The notes under the pieces were generated by a model. The model saw nothing but the letters and a program-made list of their open reading frames with translations. It was not told where the DNA came from and did no database searches. Shown piece after piece: positions 46,437 to 57,221 of a stretch of DNA of 64,000 nucleotides. Numbering within the stretch: position 1 is the first letter of the stretch; each line of letters begins with the position of its first letter. Made by a program: the position numbers and the translations under genes. This DNA comes from Shewanella livingstonensis (GTDB lineage: Bacteria; Pseudomonadota; Gammaproteobacteria; Enterobacterales; Shewanellaceae): contig NZ_CP034015.1 of the NCBI RefSeq assembly GCF_003855395.1, forward strand, positions 816,001-880,000, given 5' to 3'.

Positions 46437-47327
46437 CTATAAACCGCTCGATAAGCGAATGGTGTTTTGAATGGTGTTAGTCACTTCTGCACTTACCGTT
46501 TGGCTAACGGCTTGTGTGACTTGCTCGCGAGTTTTTTGCTGTATAAGCTCTGTTGCACTGGTCTGTAATTGTTGTTGCACTGCGCTGGTTGCTGCAGCAT
46601 TAATAACCGATGATGTTGCCCCTGTAACGGCTGCACTGACTGAGTCAGATATTGCTGAACTGGTAGCAATAAGTGTATTGGCGTCCACACGAGATTGAAT
46701 TTCATCAGCGGCGATGTTTGCGCTAAGTTGTGCTGCATTTACTGTCGATGCGGTGGTGTTAAGTGATGTAGTGGCTTTATTGACTGATGACTCTGTTACT
46801 GCAGATAATCCGGCAGAACCAGATGCTATTACTTGAGTGGACACCAATTTCGCAGCCGTCGAGGCGTTATTCATCAGGCTATTAGCTGTGTCAGCACCAA
46901 CAGTTGTGGTGTTGCCTAATTGGTTGTTAGCAATTGTTGTCGCTGAGTCAGCGTTGGTGATTGATGTATCAAGTGCTGACGTTACCGTAGTGAGTATTTC
47001 TGTTGTGGGTATGGTCATCGCAACTTGGTTGTCAGTTGTGGCTGCCATTTCAGTTGATGAAGTTTGCGTTGAGTCACTCAAGCCGCTTGACTCAGCTTCA
47101 TTTGAAGCCGTTTGATCTGAGGCGGTGTTGGCCGGCTCGCTTGAGGTAATTGTTGGCTCATTATTGCTTTGTGTTTCAGCATTAGCATTTGGGCTATTCT
47201 GTTGGGTTTGGCTTAATTGAACATCAGCTTGGGCTGATACGGTTGTCGATGCTGACATTTCGGCACTTATTGCCATGGTTGAGAAACAAGCCAGAGCAAT
47301 AATGGTTGGTTTAAGTAATGTTTTCAT
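46437..47327 (-). CDS. Exported Ser/Thr/Ala/Gln-rich protein with no aromatic residue in the mature part
   Basis: The 296-aa protein has a clear signal peptide (MKTLLKPTIIALACFSTMAISA). The rest is low-complexity, built of S, T, A, N, Q, V and E. After the signal it has no Trp, Tyr, Phe, His or Cys. The first third is acidic and disordered-looking; from about 105 on it becomes helix-compatible with recurring short phrases such as NAA, TSA, VSAAV and STAAKLVSTQ, ending QVTQAVSQTVSAEVTNTIQNTIRLSSGL. I do not recognise a family. GAGGG lies eight nt before the ATG, and an ECF-type promoter motif identical in layout to the sigma gene's lies about 40 nt upstream. Confidence 0.75.
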   Translation of the reverse strand: MKTLLKPTIIALACFSTMAISAEMSASTTVSAQADVQLSQTQQNSPNANAETQSNNEPTITSSEPANTASDQTASNEAESSGLSDSTQTSSTEMAATTDNQVAMTIPTTEILTTVTSALDTSITNADSATTIANNQLGNTTTVGADTANSLMNNASTAAKLVSTQVIASGSAGLSAVTESSVNKATTSLNTTASTVNAAQLSANIAADEIQSRVDANTLIATSSAISDSVSAAVTGATSSVINAAATSAVQQQLQTSATELIQQKTREQVTQAVSQTVSAEVTNTIQNTIRLSSGL

Positions 47328-47826
47328 TTTTAATTCCCTCGTAATGTCGTGATTGACACAGTGATAACGAGGTGGCCGTCGATTCTATTCCATTTATTTT
47401 TTCTTAATGGGCATTATTGTCTTACGAGGTGAATGTAAAATTAATAAGTAATTGTTTAATATTGTTATTTTATTTTTATCTTTATTGATGTAAAAAGACT
47501 AAATGATGTTTAGATAGACATCTCTACTGAAATATAACCATCGTTTAGCGTTGTTGCTTAAAAATAAATAGTGGTTTTGTCGCCCGCTGGGGTTCGTCGG
47601 CAGAACTAGCGATTGAGCCGCGGACAAATGTCATGCTCAGTATGTTAAATGCTGTGTACATGTTTACTTTTATGGTTAATGTAAATCAATTATCATTGGT
47701 GTCAGCGCGAAAGCCCATTGAGTCATTCGCACACCCAGCATTGTCCGTAATGAATGCTTAATTACGATATAATTATCTTAAATATAAGCCGGTTACCCCT
47801 GAAACCATTGAGTCGTAGGTTTTACT
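47328..47826. other. Intergenic region between the ECF module and the helicase gene
   Basis: These 499 bp contain the ECF-type promoter at 47363-47391 near the left end. The remainder is AT-rich and without a coding frame of note, and a more GC-rich patch (about 47580-47640) has no recognised feature. The helicase promoter must lie to the right, but no clear -35/-10 pair stands out. Confidence 0.6.
47363..47391 (-). promoter_or_regulatory. Predicted ECF-type promoter before the aromatic-free exported protein
   Basis: On the minus strand, GGAATA (47386-47391) and CGTTATC (47363-47369) are separated by exactly 16 bp, as before the ECF sigma gene. The spacer sequences are otherwise unrelated, which argues against a simple duplication. 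Confidence 0.7.
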
Positions 47827-50823
47827 TTGTCATCAGAAAATTCAGTTAGCTTTATCCCTCATAGTTGGTTTGGGCATTTGTATCAGCGTGACGTAAATGC
47901 GATCAAATTGACGCAAGAGGGTATGACTTTTATGCCTAGCCAAGGCCGATTTTTAGCAAGATTTCGGCATACCAATAAACAGCTTATTATTGGGCAATTA
48001 TCATGGCTGAAATTAGATCATCCGCCACTATTTAGTGCCAGTTTACTCGGTAACTTACTGAGTTTTAGGGCTGCTGGTGCTCATTATCAAATTCCATTTT
48101 TAAGTTATTTGGCTAAATCTCATTTTAAGCAACAGATCGAAATACTCTGGGCTTTATCTCATCAAAAATCGCTGTGCGATTTGATATTACGAGTTGAAAA
48201 AGCCATATCAAGCCGGTATTTACGCCAGTCATTAGTAGACAAAATGCGCGCTAGAATTGAACGTGAGTACTTTCGCTGGTTCCCTTGGAGTGAAGGGGTC
48301 GAGTTACCCGCCAATATACGTACCGCATTAATTCAACTATACGGTTTTTACCACTGGAATAAAGTGGATATAGATCGCCTACGTGAAGGTTATATTCAAT
48401 CGCAGTTACTCGCATTTGCAGATTTTTTTGACCATGTGGAGTCACAGCCATTAACCGATAAGCAGCGCCGAGCATGTATTATCGATGATGATAATAATTT
48501 ACTGCTCGCGGGGGCTGGCACGGGGAAAACCAGTGTAATGGTAGGTCGTGCAGGCTATTTACTAAATAGTGGCCAAGCTCAAGCTAATGACATTCTATTA
48601 CTGGCTTATGGCAAAAAAGCCGCTAAAGAAATGGATCTGCGAATTAAACACAAACTGGGCAGTGATGATATTAAGGCCAGTACTTTTCACAGTTTAGGCC
48701 TGAAAATTATTGCCGATGTTGAAGGTGTAAAACCAAGCTTATCAGCGTGGGTAAATGATGAACCCGCCAAAGACAAATGGGTGCACGATAGATTAGAAGC
48801 TTTGATTGAAAATGAGGCTTATCGTAAACAACTTTTCGACTATTTTAGCCGTTATTATTACGTTGAAAAAAGCCCATTCGAATTTTCAACACAAGGTGAG
48901 TATTTTGAATATTTAAATGATAACGACATTCGCTCATTGAAAGGTGAAAGGGTCAAAAGTTTTGGTGAGTTGCACATCGCCAATTGGCTGTTTACCAATG
49001 GCATAGAGTATCAATATGAAGCTAAGTATGAATTTGATGTCAGCACGGTTGATTTTCGCCAGTACCAAGCTGATTTTTATCTACCTGAATATGAGGTTTA
49101 TATTGAATATTATGGCATTGATGAAGCCAATAATACGGCTCCTTATATCGATCAAGTTGCCTATTTAGCATCAATGGAATGGAAACGGCAGTTACATCAT
49201 CAGCGCCAAACCAACTGCATCGAATTATTTTATTATCAGCACAAGAAAAATCAGTTAATTAATAAGCTTGAGCAAGCTTTAACGGTATTTAAAGTTAACT
49301 ACTCACCTTTACCCGATGACGCGATATTGGCCACTCTTTATGAGCTTGGGCGAGTGACTGAGCTGGCAAGACTGTTTAGTCAGCTCATTGGCTTATACAA
49401 AGCAGCTTGTATTGACGAGGCCAGGCTGGAAAGGGTATTTTCCAATGCTGCTGATGCGGCCCAAACGCGTAAAGCATTTGAATTACTCCAACCCATTTTA
49501 CAGCAGTACCAACAGTATTTATCTGCTCACGGTGATATCGACTTTGAGGACATGATAGCCAAAGCGCTCGCATACCTGCAAAATGGTCAATATGTCAGCC
49601 CATGGCGATATATCATGGTCGATGAGTTTCAAGATATTTCAGAACCCAGAGCACGTTTAGTGCGAGCCTTGCGAGATTCGCGCAAGAAAAAAGGTAACAG
49701 CGATACTTCATTATTTTGTGTCGGCGACGATTGGCAGGCTATTTATCGCTTTAGTGGTGCGGATGTCCGTTTAACAACTCAATTTAAACGCTATTTTGGT
49801 CATGCCAGCGAAACGCATTTGGATCTTACTTTTAGATTTAATAACCGTATCGGTGAAGTGGCTAGCGCTTTTGTGAGTAAAAATCCGCATCAACTCAACA
49901 AAGATATTCATTCATTGGTACAAGTTGCCAAGCCTGCAGTATCAATACTTCGTCGTGGCACCAATGAGGGCGCAACTAAAGATGAGCCGAGTAACAACGC
50001 ATTAGAGCAAGCCTTAAATGCTCTGTCCGTCCGCGTTACTCAAGCTGTTGATAAGCTTAAAGCTAAACCGACAGTATTCTTACTGGCACGTTTCTGGTTT
50101 CAGTTGCCAGATAAAGACATGTTGCGTCAGTTAACGGCTAAATACCCGATGTTCGTGATTGAGTGTTTATCGTTTCATGCTTCAAAAGGTAAAGAGGCCG
50201 ACTATGTGGTGATTATGGGGATGACCCAAGGTATACATGGATTTCCGTCGAAAAAAATAACGCCACCTTTACTGGATGCGTTTTTACCTAAAGCTGAAAA
50301 TTTTGAGTTTGCAGAGGAACGGCGTTTATTCTATGTCGCGCTAACCCGTGCAAGGCACCGAGTTTACGTTATCGCCGATATGACCAATGTGAGCCCATTT
50401 ATTGTGGAACTGATCCAACAAGATTATGCCGTTGAACAACGAGAATTTAGTACGTCTTTAGTGCAATCCTTGTTCGAACAAATTAACTGTGTCCAATGTA
50501 CCACTGGGATATTAAAACCACGAGTGGGCAAGTTCACATCATTCTTTTCTTGCTCACACTTTCCATTATGCGATCACAAAGAAGCAGGCTGTGACGAATG
50601 CGGCAGTCCGATGACACGCAAACGTTTTATCGGTTTCAAGGTCTGCCTCAATGACAGTTGTGGCCATATGGCGCCGATATGTAACGTCTGTGGCGGTGAT
50701 ATGAGCCTAAGAGAAAGTGCTAGAGGGGCTTTTTGGGGCTGCAAAAATTATCGGGGTAACAATGTACTTAGCTGTAGCAATACCATTGATAAAGCCAAAA
50801 TCTCTCCACAACAGGTGCCGTAG
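47827..50823 (+). CDS. HelD-type UvrD/Rep-family DNA helicase with nuclease-like insert and zinc fingers
   Basis: The 998-aa superfamily 1 helicase resembles E. coli helicase IV. The N-terminal region (about 1-210) matches the HelD-specific domain. The Walker A LLAGAGTGKTS is near 230 and DEFQD of the Walker B is near 599, with later motifs FCVGDDWQAIYRFSGAD, SFHASKGKEADYVVI and RRLFYVALTRARHRVYV. Between motifs Ia and II (about 378-480) is a restriction-endonuclease-like segment (ANWLFTNGIEYQYE, then QADFYLPEYEVYIEYYGI). The C-terminus (about 890-980) has several CxxC pairs of the topoisomerase zinc-finger type. The start is TTG, preceded by a weak AGG. The substrate is presumably damaged or branched DNA. 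Confidence 0.88.
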   Translation: MSSENSVSFIPHSWFGHLYQRDVNAIKLTQEGMTFMPSQGRFLARFRHTNKQLIIGQLSWLKLDHPPLFSASLLGNLLSFRAAGAHYQIPFLSYLAKSHFKQQIEILWALSHQKSLCDLILRVEKAISSRYLRQSLVDKMRARIEREYFRWFPWSEGVELPANIRTALIQLYGFYHWNKVDIDRLREGYIQSQLLAFADFFDHVESQPLTDKQRRACIIDDDNNLLLAGAGTGKTSVMVGRAGYLLNSGQAQANDILLLAYGKKAAKEMDLRIKHKLGSDDIKASTFHSLGLKIIADVEGVKPSLSAWVNDEPAKDKWVHDRLEALIENEAYRKQLFDYFSRYYYVEKSPFEFSTQGEYFEYLNDNDIRSLKGERVKSFGELHIANWLFTNGIEYQYEAKYEFDVSTVDFRQYQADFYLPEYEVYIEYYGIDEANNTAPYIDQVAYLASMEWKRQLHHQRQTNCIELFYYQHKKNQLINKLEQALTVFKVNYSPLPDDAILATLYELGRVTELARLFSQLIGLYKAACIDEARLERVFSNAADAAQTRKAFELLQPILQQYQQYLSAHGDIDFEDMIAKALAYLQNGQYVSPWRYIMVDEFQDISEPRARLVRALRDSRKKKGNSDTSLFCVGDDWQAIYRFSGADVRLTTQFKRYFGHASETHLDLTFRFNNRIGEVASAFVSKNPHQLNKDIHSLVQVAKPAVSILRRGTNEGATKDEPSNNALEQALNALSVRVTQAVDKLKAKPTVFLLARFWFQLPDKDMLRQLTAKYPMFVIECLSFHASKGKEADYVVIMGMTQGIHGFPSKKITPPLLDAFLPKAENFEFAEERRLFYVALTRARHRVYVIADMTNVSPFIVELIQQDYAVEQREFSTSLVQSLFEQINCVQCTTGILKPRVGKFTSFFSCSHFPLCDHKEAGCDECGSPMTRKRFIGFKVCLNDSCGHMAPICNVCGGDMSLRESARGAFWGCKNYRGNNVLSCSNTIDKAKISPQQVP

Positions 50824-50903
50824 TCAATAGACATGAATGACCGTTTCCTACTTGTATTTAACACTTGCTGATAAGTGGTGTTACGAGTGTAACTGATAAA
50901 ACA

Positions 50904-50935
50904 AAACGGGCTTATCATTGCTGATAAGCCCGTTT
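50904..50935. terminator. Bidirectional terminator between helicase and fis
   Basis: The 14-bp stem AAACGGGCTTATCA / TGATAAGCCCGTTT has a 4-nt loop. On the minus strand it is followed by TTGTTTTAT, and on the plus strand by TTTCATT. It ends both the fis operon and the convergent helicase gene. Confidence 0.85.
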
Positions 50936-50961
50936 CATTACAATCACTTAGACGTTAAGTC

Positions 50962-52253
<1,292 letters not shown>

Positions 52254-52286
52254 TACGGACTTCACCTTGCTCTCCAAAGGGGCGCT

Positions 52287-52315
52287 ATAGTAGCCCTTTT
52301 TGACGGCTGTGAAAA
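52287..52315 (-). promoter_or_regulatory. Predicted dusB-fis promoter
   Basis: On the minus strand, TTTTCA (52310-52315) and TACTAT (52287-52292) are 17 bp apart. A GC-rich discriminator (AGCGCCCC) follows, as at stringently controlled fis promoters. The transcript would begin about 25-30 nt before the preferred dusB ATG. Confidence 0.5.
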
Positions 52316-52489
52316 GGTCAATAAATGACCTAAATGCAACTTTTTTGCTTGACTTTTATTAGCCGTCACATCTTTGACTAATAAATGGCATTTTTTGGTT
52401 GTTTTTGAGCACTGGTGCGAGTTGCAGAGAGACTTTTTCCTGTATGCAAGTGTCAATAAATGATGTTAATGACCTGTAAACAAGCATTG

Positions 52490-52525
52490 ACGCACTTAAT
52501 TATCAACTAATTGAGTGCGTTTTTT
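52490..52525 (+). terminator. Terminator-like hairpin facing the plus strand
   Basis: ACGCACTTAAT / ATTGAGTGCGT has a 9-nt loop followed by six T residues on the plus strand. No plus-strand gene lies upstream for about 1.7 kb. On the minus strand, downstream of prmA, it has no T-tract but could still act as an RNA 3'-end hairpin for prmA. Confidence 0.6.
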
Positions 52526-52538
52526 GGGTGTGAATTGA

Positions 52539-53420
52539 TTACTTACGTATGCCTGTTAAGCGGCTCCAGTCTTCTTTATTACATACGGGATCCATAATGA
52601 ACCATTGGCTGTAGAAGTCTGACACTTCCTGTGCTTGCTCTTGTAATAAACCCGATAAGGCTAGTTTGCCACCGACACGCACTTTTTCAGCAATCAGTGG
52701 TGCCAGCTCTTTTAATGGGCCTGCAAGTATATTGGCAACTAACACATCTGCTTGTAGGTTGGCAGGTTGATCTTCTGGTAAATATAGCGCCAGTTGGTCG
52801 ACGACGTCATTACGTTCTGCGTTGGCTTTTGAGGCGTCAATCGCTTGATAATCAATATCAACACCAGTGACTTTCTTAGCTCCGAGTTTAATGGCTGCAA
52901 TGGCTAAAATACCTGAACCACAACCAAAGTCGATAACTTCTTGGTTTGATAAATCAAGGCTGTCTAACCATTCTAGACATAACGCTGTAGTAGGGTGGGT
53001 GCCGGTACCAAACGCTAAACCAGGATCGAGAATGACGTTAACGGCTTCAGGATCTGGGATTTTACGCCAGCTAGGACATATCCATAAGCGATCACCAAAT
53101 TGGATAGGGTGGAAGCTGTCCATCCATTCGCGTATCCAGTCTTTATCTTCTACTTGTTCAATTTTATGCTCAAAATCTTTACCTAAAAAAGGCATAGATT
53201 CTAAAAATTCGATTGTTGGCGTTAAATCGGTACCTGCATCAAATAATGCAATCATTACAGTATCTTGCCACAGCGGAGTTTCTCCTAGCTTTGGTTCAAA
53301 AATAGGTTCGTCTTTACCATCTTCGTAAGTGATACAAAGAGAGCCTTGATCCATTAATAAGTCGCCAAGCATTTCGGCATTATCGCGATGAGTGTTAATT
53401 CGTAATTGGATCCAAGCCAT
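52539..53420 (-). CDS. prmA: Ribosomal protein L11 methyltransferase
   Basis: The 293-aa SAM-dependent enzyme trimethylates ribosomal protein L11. It has an N-terminal substrate-recognition domain ([34 protein letters not shown]), the PrmA signature [25 protein letters not shown]-binding [20 protein letters not shown], and the catalytic-domain [11 protein letters not shown]. The length is normal. It is upstream of dusB-fis on the same strand, as in E. coli, but a 285-bp gap with its own promoter separates them here. Confidence 0.96.
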   Translation of the reverse strand: MAWIQLRINTHRDNAEMLGDLLMDQGSLCITYEDGKDEPIFEPKLGETPLWQDTVMIALFDAGTDLTPTIEFLESMPFLGKDFEHKIEQVEDKDWIREWMDSFHPIQFGDRLWICPSWRKIPDPEAVNVILDPGLAFGTGTHPTTALCLEWLDSLDLSNQEVIDFGCGSGILAIAAIKLGAKKVTGVDIDYQAIDASKANAERNDVVDQLALYLPEDQPANLQADVLVANILAGPLKELAPLIAEKVRVGGKLALSGLLQEQAQEVSDFYSQWFIMDPVCNKEDWSRLTGIRK

Positions 53421-53892
53421 GGAGTTTTCCTAACTGTGGTAAAAGTAATATCAAATTGGCGCTTATTATACCCAAGTTATTTTAAGATGCTCGTGTCGGT
53501 GACAGTTTATTGGTTTTTAGCTCGAAGAAGATGGCCACTTTATCCTTAACTTTATGTGACTAAACAAATATATTAAGTTGTTATTGGCGCTGTGGTGATG
53601 AGATGACTTGATTAAAATGAGACTATCGAGAGACTCGCTCAAAAGATTAACTGCAGATACAAAAGATTGCTTATTTATGTTGGAAAATAGCTTCATTGTA
53701 GAAGCGGGTGATAACAAGCGATAGCAAGAGGTTAAATAGACCGCTGTGCTAATGGTAAAAACGAAAGATTTCGATACATAGGTGTTTTTATATTAGTGTA
53801 ACGTACTAGCAGAGAAGGTCGCTCGCTTATCTCCTTGGTGAGCCCCTTGCTAAAGCCTTGGTTTACTACTTCAAAAAGAGTGATGTTAATAT
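53421..53892. other. Intergenic region between prmA and rho
   Basis: This gene-free region probably holds the prmA promoter: a TATAAT lies on the minus strand at 53465-53470, without a good -35 partner. A 66-codon minus-strand frame at 53517-53717 has no ribosome site or recognised similarity and is not called. I see nothing else. Confidence 0.6.
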
Positions 53893-53922
53893 AAAAAATG
53901 CCGCTAAATTAGCGGCATTTTT
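53893..53922 (-). terminator. Rho-independent terminator after rho
   Basis: The stem AAAATGCCGCT / AGCGGCATTTT has a 5-nt loop, and on the minus strand the T-run continues (TTTTTTAT). It lies about 25 bp after the rho stop. Confidence 0.92.
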
Positions 53923-53947
53923 ACAACGATTACGATTAAGTAAATAA

Positions 53948-55210
53948 CTACTTAGCGCGTTTCATTGCGGTAAAGAATTCTTCGTTAGTTTTGGTCATAG
54001 CCAACTTATCGATTAAGAATTCCATTGCAGAAACTTCATCCATTGGATGGAGGATTTTGCGCAAAATCCACATTTTCTGAAGTTCTTCAGCTGTGGTCAA
54101 CTTTTCTTCACGACGTGTACCAGAACGGTTGAAGTCAATCGCTGGGAACACACGTTTTTCTGCCGCTTTACGAGAAAGGTGTAACTCTTGGTTACCAGTA
54201 CCTTTGAACTCTTCGTAAATCACTTCATCCATTTTCGAACCGGTATCAACAAGTGCAGTAGCGATAATGGTTAAGCTGCCACCGTGTTCGATGTTACGTG
54301 CTGCACCGAAGAAACGCTTTGGACGGTGTAGTGCGTTAGCATCAACACCACCGGTAAGAACTTTACCCGATGATGGAATAACGGTGTTGTATGCACGGGC
54401 TAGACGAGTAATAGAATCTAATAAAATCACTACGTCTTTTTTGTGTTCAACTAAACGTTTGGCTTTTTCAATTACCATTTCAGCAACTTGAACGTGACGG
54501 CTTGCTGGCTCATCAAAAGTAGAAGCTATCACTTCACCTTTAACCATGCGCTGCATTTCGGTCACTTCCTCTGGGCGTTCGTCAATCAGTAATACCATTA
54601 ACACCACATCTGGGTTGTTGTAAGTAATACTTTGAGCAATGCTTTGAAGTAATAATGTTTTACCGGCTTTTGGCGGTGCAACAATCAAACCACGTTGACC
54701 TTTACCAATAGGAGAGCAAAGATCAAGAATACGCGAGGTAATATCTTCTGTTGAACCATTACCACGTTCCATGCGAAGACGTTCTTCAGCATGAAGTGGA
54801 GTTAAGTTTTCAAATAAGATTTTGTTACGAGAGCTTTCTGGTTTATCAAAGTTAACTTCACTGACTTTCAACAGAGCAAAGTATCTTTCGCCTTCTTTTG
54901 GCGGTCTGATTTTACCAAAAATACTGTCACCAGTACGCATGTTAAAACGACGAATTTGGCTTGGTGAAACATAAATATCGTCAGGACCCGCAAGGTATGA
55001 GCCATCTGAACTTCTTAAAAATCCAAATCCATCTTGGAGGATTTCTAATACACCGCCACCGAAGATGTCTTCTCCGCTTTTTGCGTGAGCTTTCAAAATA
55101 GAGAAGATGATATCTTGTTTACGGGTACGAGCCATATTTTCCAGATTCATGCTTTCAGCAAGAGAAACTAGATCTGAAATTGGCGTGTCTTTTAATTCTG
55201 TTAAATTCAT
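53948..55210 (-). CDS. rho: Transcription termination factor Rho
   Basis: The 420-aa hexameric RNA helicase ends transcription. The N-terminal helical part ([28 protein letters not shown]) is followed by the RNA-binding cold-shock-like domain ([37 protein letters not shown]), the Walker A region [16 protein letters not shown], the Walker [16 protein letters not shown], the Q-loop and the R-loop [23 protein letters not shown]. The length matches E. coli Rho (419). It is co-directional with trxA upstream, with its own 223-bp leader region. Confidence 0.98.
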   Translation of the reverse strand: MNLTELKDTPISDLVSLAESMNLENMARTRKQDIIFSILKAHAKSGEDIFGGGVLEILQDGFGFLRSSDGSYLAGPDDIYVSPSQIRRFNMRTGDSIFGKIRPPKEGERYFALLKVSEVNFDKPESSRNKILFENLTPLHAEERLRMERGNGSTEDITSRILDLCSPIGKGQRGLIVAPPKAGKTLLLQSIAQSITYNNPDVVLMVLLIDERPEEVTEMQRMVKGEVIASTFDEPASRHVQVAEMVIEKAKRLVEHKKDVVILLDSITRLARAYNTVIPSSGKVLTGGVDANALHRPKRFFGAARNIEHGGSLTIIATALVDTGSKMDEVIYEEFKGTGNQELHLSRKAAEKRVFPAIDFNRSGTRREEKLTTAEELQKMWILRKILHPMDEVSAMEFLIDKLAMTKTNEEFFTAMKRAK

Positions 55211-55375
55211 GTATGGGAGTCTTGTTTTGCGCGACGAAGCTTACCGCAATCAATCAGTAAGGTTGAAAAGATATTTTATGATTGAATAAGCGAGAAGAGG
55301 TTAATTGAAAAAATCTGATGAATAAATTAGCACTATATACGGTGGGCGTCCAGAAATTTAGCGTAAATAAAATCT

Positions 55376-55408
55376 AAAAACGGCACAAATTGTTCAAAAC
55401 TTGTGCCG
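55376..55408 (-). terminator. Rho-independent terminator after trxA
   Basis: The stem CGGCACAA / TTGTGCCG has an internal A/T loop and on the minus strand is followed by TTTTTAGATTTTATTT. It lies 26 bp after the trxA stop. Confidence 0.88.
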
Positions 55409-55433
55409 ATTAACATTTCTAGGCTATTTCAGC

Positions 55434-55760
55434 TTAGATTTTAGCATCAATAAATTCTTTAAGTTGCGTCTTTGAAAGAGCGCCCACTTTGGTTGCCACT
55501 AATTCGCCACCTTTGAACATTAACAATGTTGGTATGCCACGCACGCCGTATTTAGCAGGTGAAACGTTATTTTGGTCAACGTTTAGTTTTGCTACGGTAA
55601 GTTTGCCTGCATACTCTTCAGCAACATCGTTTAGGATTGGGGCAATCATTTTACAAGGCCCACACCACTCAGCCCAAAAGTCGACTAATACTGGTGTTTC
55701 AGACTTTAATACGTCGTTTTCAAAGCTGTCATCGCTAAGGTATACAATTTTATCGCTCAT
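55434..55760 (-). CDS. trxA: Thioredoxin 1
   Basis: The 108-aa cytoplasmic disulfide reductase has the active site [14 protein letters not shown], the cis-Pro segment [15 protein letters not shown] and the usual length. The ATG at 55760 ([10 protein letters not shown]) has GGAG six nt upstream and is preferred to the upstream in-frame ATG at 55784. It is divergent from rhlB. Confidence 0.97.
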   Translation of the reverse strand: MSDKIVYLSDDSFENDVLKSETPVLVDFWAEWCGPCKMIAPILNDVAEEYAGKLTVAKLNVDQNNVSPAKYGVRGIPTLLMFKGGELVATKVGALSKTQLKEFIDAKI

Positions 55761-55913
55761 GTAGTTCTCCAGATTTGGTTCCATTGCTAGTTTATTAATG
55801 GCTTACCATGTATATTGGGTCAGTTAAATAGCTTTTCAAGAGACCGTTTTAGTAATGTAGCTATTTCAAACGATCGAATCTTTTTTTGCAACCCCTACAG
55901 GTATGCTTGTGCT

Positions 55914-57218
55914 ATGAGCCAAACACATTTATCGACCCAGAAATTCGCCGACTTCCCGTTAAAGCCCGAAGTATTAGCGGCATTAAACGAGAACGGCTTT
56001 GAGTTTTGCACGCCAATACAGGCGTTATCATTACCCATTTTAATTAATGCAAAAGATATTGCCGGACAAGCCCAAACCGGTACAGGTAAAACCATGGCCT
56101 TTTTAGTGGCCACGTTTAACCACTTATTAACCGTTGCTGCACCAGAGGGTCGCAAAGCAACTGAACCTCGCGCTATTATTATGGCGCCAACACGTGAGTT
56201 AGCAATCCAAATTGCTAAAGATGCTAAATTATTAGCAGCACACACAGGGTTAAAAGTCGGTATTGTTTACGGCGGCGAAAGCTATGAAACTCAACGTGCT
56301 GTATTAGATCAAGGCGTTGATATCTTAATTGGTACCACCGGACGTATTATTGATTACGTCCGCCAAGGTGTCATTAGTTTAAGCCATATTCAAGCCGTAG
56401 TGCTTGATGAAGCTGATCGTATGTTTGATCTTGGTTTTATTAAAGACATTCGCTTTTTATTCCGCAGAATGCCTGATGCCAAGTCACGCTTGAACATGCT
56501 GTTTTCTGCTACGCTTTCAATGAAAGTGCAGGAATTAGCTTATGATCATATGAACGACCCTGAAAAAGTTGAAATCGAACCGTTAGAAAAAACCTCTAAA
56601 AATATTAAAGAGGAAATTTTTTATCCGTCGATGGAAGATAAGATGCGTTTATTACTGAGCTTAATCGAAGAAGATTGGCCAGAAAAAGCGATTGTGTTTT
56701 CGAACACCAAACACAGCTGTGAAAAGTTGTGGTCTTATTTAGAGGGTGACGGACATCGAGTGGGGTTGTTAACCGGCGATGTACCACAAAAGAAGCGTAT
56801 TCGTATTCTTGAGCAATTTACCTCAGGTGACATAGATATTTTAGTGGCAACAGATGTGGCTGCGCGTGGATTACATATTTCTGATGTATCACACGTATAT
56901 AACTATGATTTACCAGATGATTGTGAAGATTATGTTCATCGTATTGGCCGTACTGGTCGCGTGGGACAAAAAGGTGTTTCAGTCAGCTTTGCTTGCGAAG
57001 AATATGCACTGAATTTACCTGAAATTGAAACTTATATTAATCATTCAATTCCTGTTTCTAACTATGACCGTGATGCACTATTAGATGATATTCCGCCTCC
57101 GGCACGTATCCATCGTAAGCCTCCAACATCTCGTACTCGTGATGGTGGAGCTAAAGGTGCGCATCGTAGTGGTGGTAATACTTCGCGTCCGCCACGTCAT
57201 AGGACCCGTAGACCATAG
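55914..57218 (+). CDS. rhlB: ATP-dependent RNA helicase RhlB
   Basis: The 434-aa DEAD-box helicase belongs to the RNA degradosome. Motifs are the Q motif [11 protein letters not shown], Walker [19 protein letters not shown] ([11 protein letters not shown]), SAT, and the C-terminal DVAARGLHI and HRIGRTGR. The tail is basic and rich in R, P and H, as in RhlB, where it contacts RNase E. The frame is open from 55815, but the ATG at 55914 ([14 protein letters not shown]) matches the family start. It is 3 bp before the Ppx/GppA gene, so co-transcribed, as with gppA in E. coli. Confidence 0.95.
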   Translation: MSQTHLSTQKFADFPLKPEVLAALNENGFEFCTPIQALSLPILINAKDIAGQAQTGTGKTMAFLVATFNHLLTVAAPEGRKATEPRAIIMAPTRELAIQIAKDAKLLAAHTGLKVGIVYGGESYETQRAVLDQGVDILIGTTGRIIDYVRQGVISLSHIQAVVLDEADRMFDLGFIKDIRFLFRRMPDAKSRLNMLFSATLSMKVQELAYDHMNDPEKVEIEPLEKTSKNIKEEIFYPSMEDKMRLLLSLIEEDWPEKAIVFSNTKHSCEKLWSYLEGDGHRVGLLTGDVPQKKRIRILEQFTSGDIDILVATDVAARGLHISDVSHVYNYDLPDDCEDYVHRIGRTGRVGQKGVSVSFACEEYALNLPEIETYINHSIPVSNYDRDALLDDIPPPARIHRKPPTSRTRDGGAKGAHRSGGNTSRPPRHRTRRP

Positions 57219-57221
57219 TAA

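Noticed and set aside
46471..47115. Plus-strand frames opposite the Ser/Thr/Ala-rich gene
   Set aside because: Low-complexity coding on one strand leaves the other strand open by composition; no start signals are present.
53517..53717. 66-codon minus-strand frame between prmA and rho
   Set aside because: No ribosome site, no recognisable similarity, and unremarkable for AT-rich intergenic DNA.
55815..55913. 33-residue N-terminal extension of RhlB
   Set aside because: The extension has no similarity to RhlB, and the family start MSxTHL lies at 55914.
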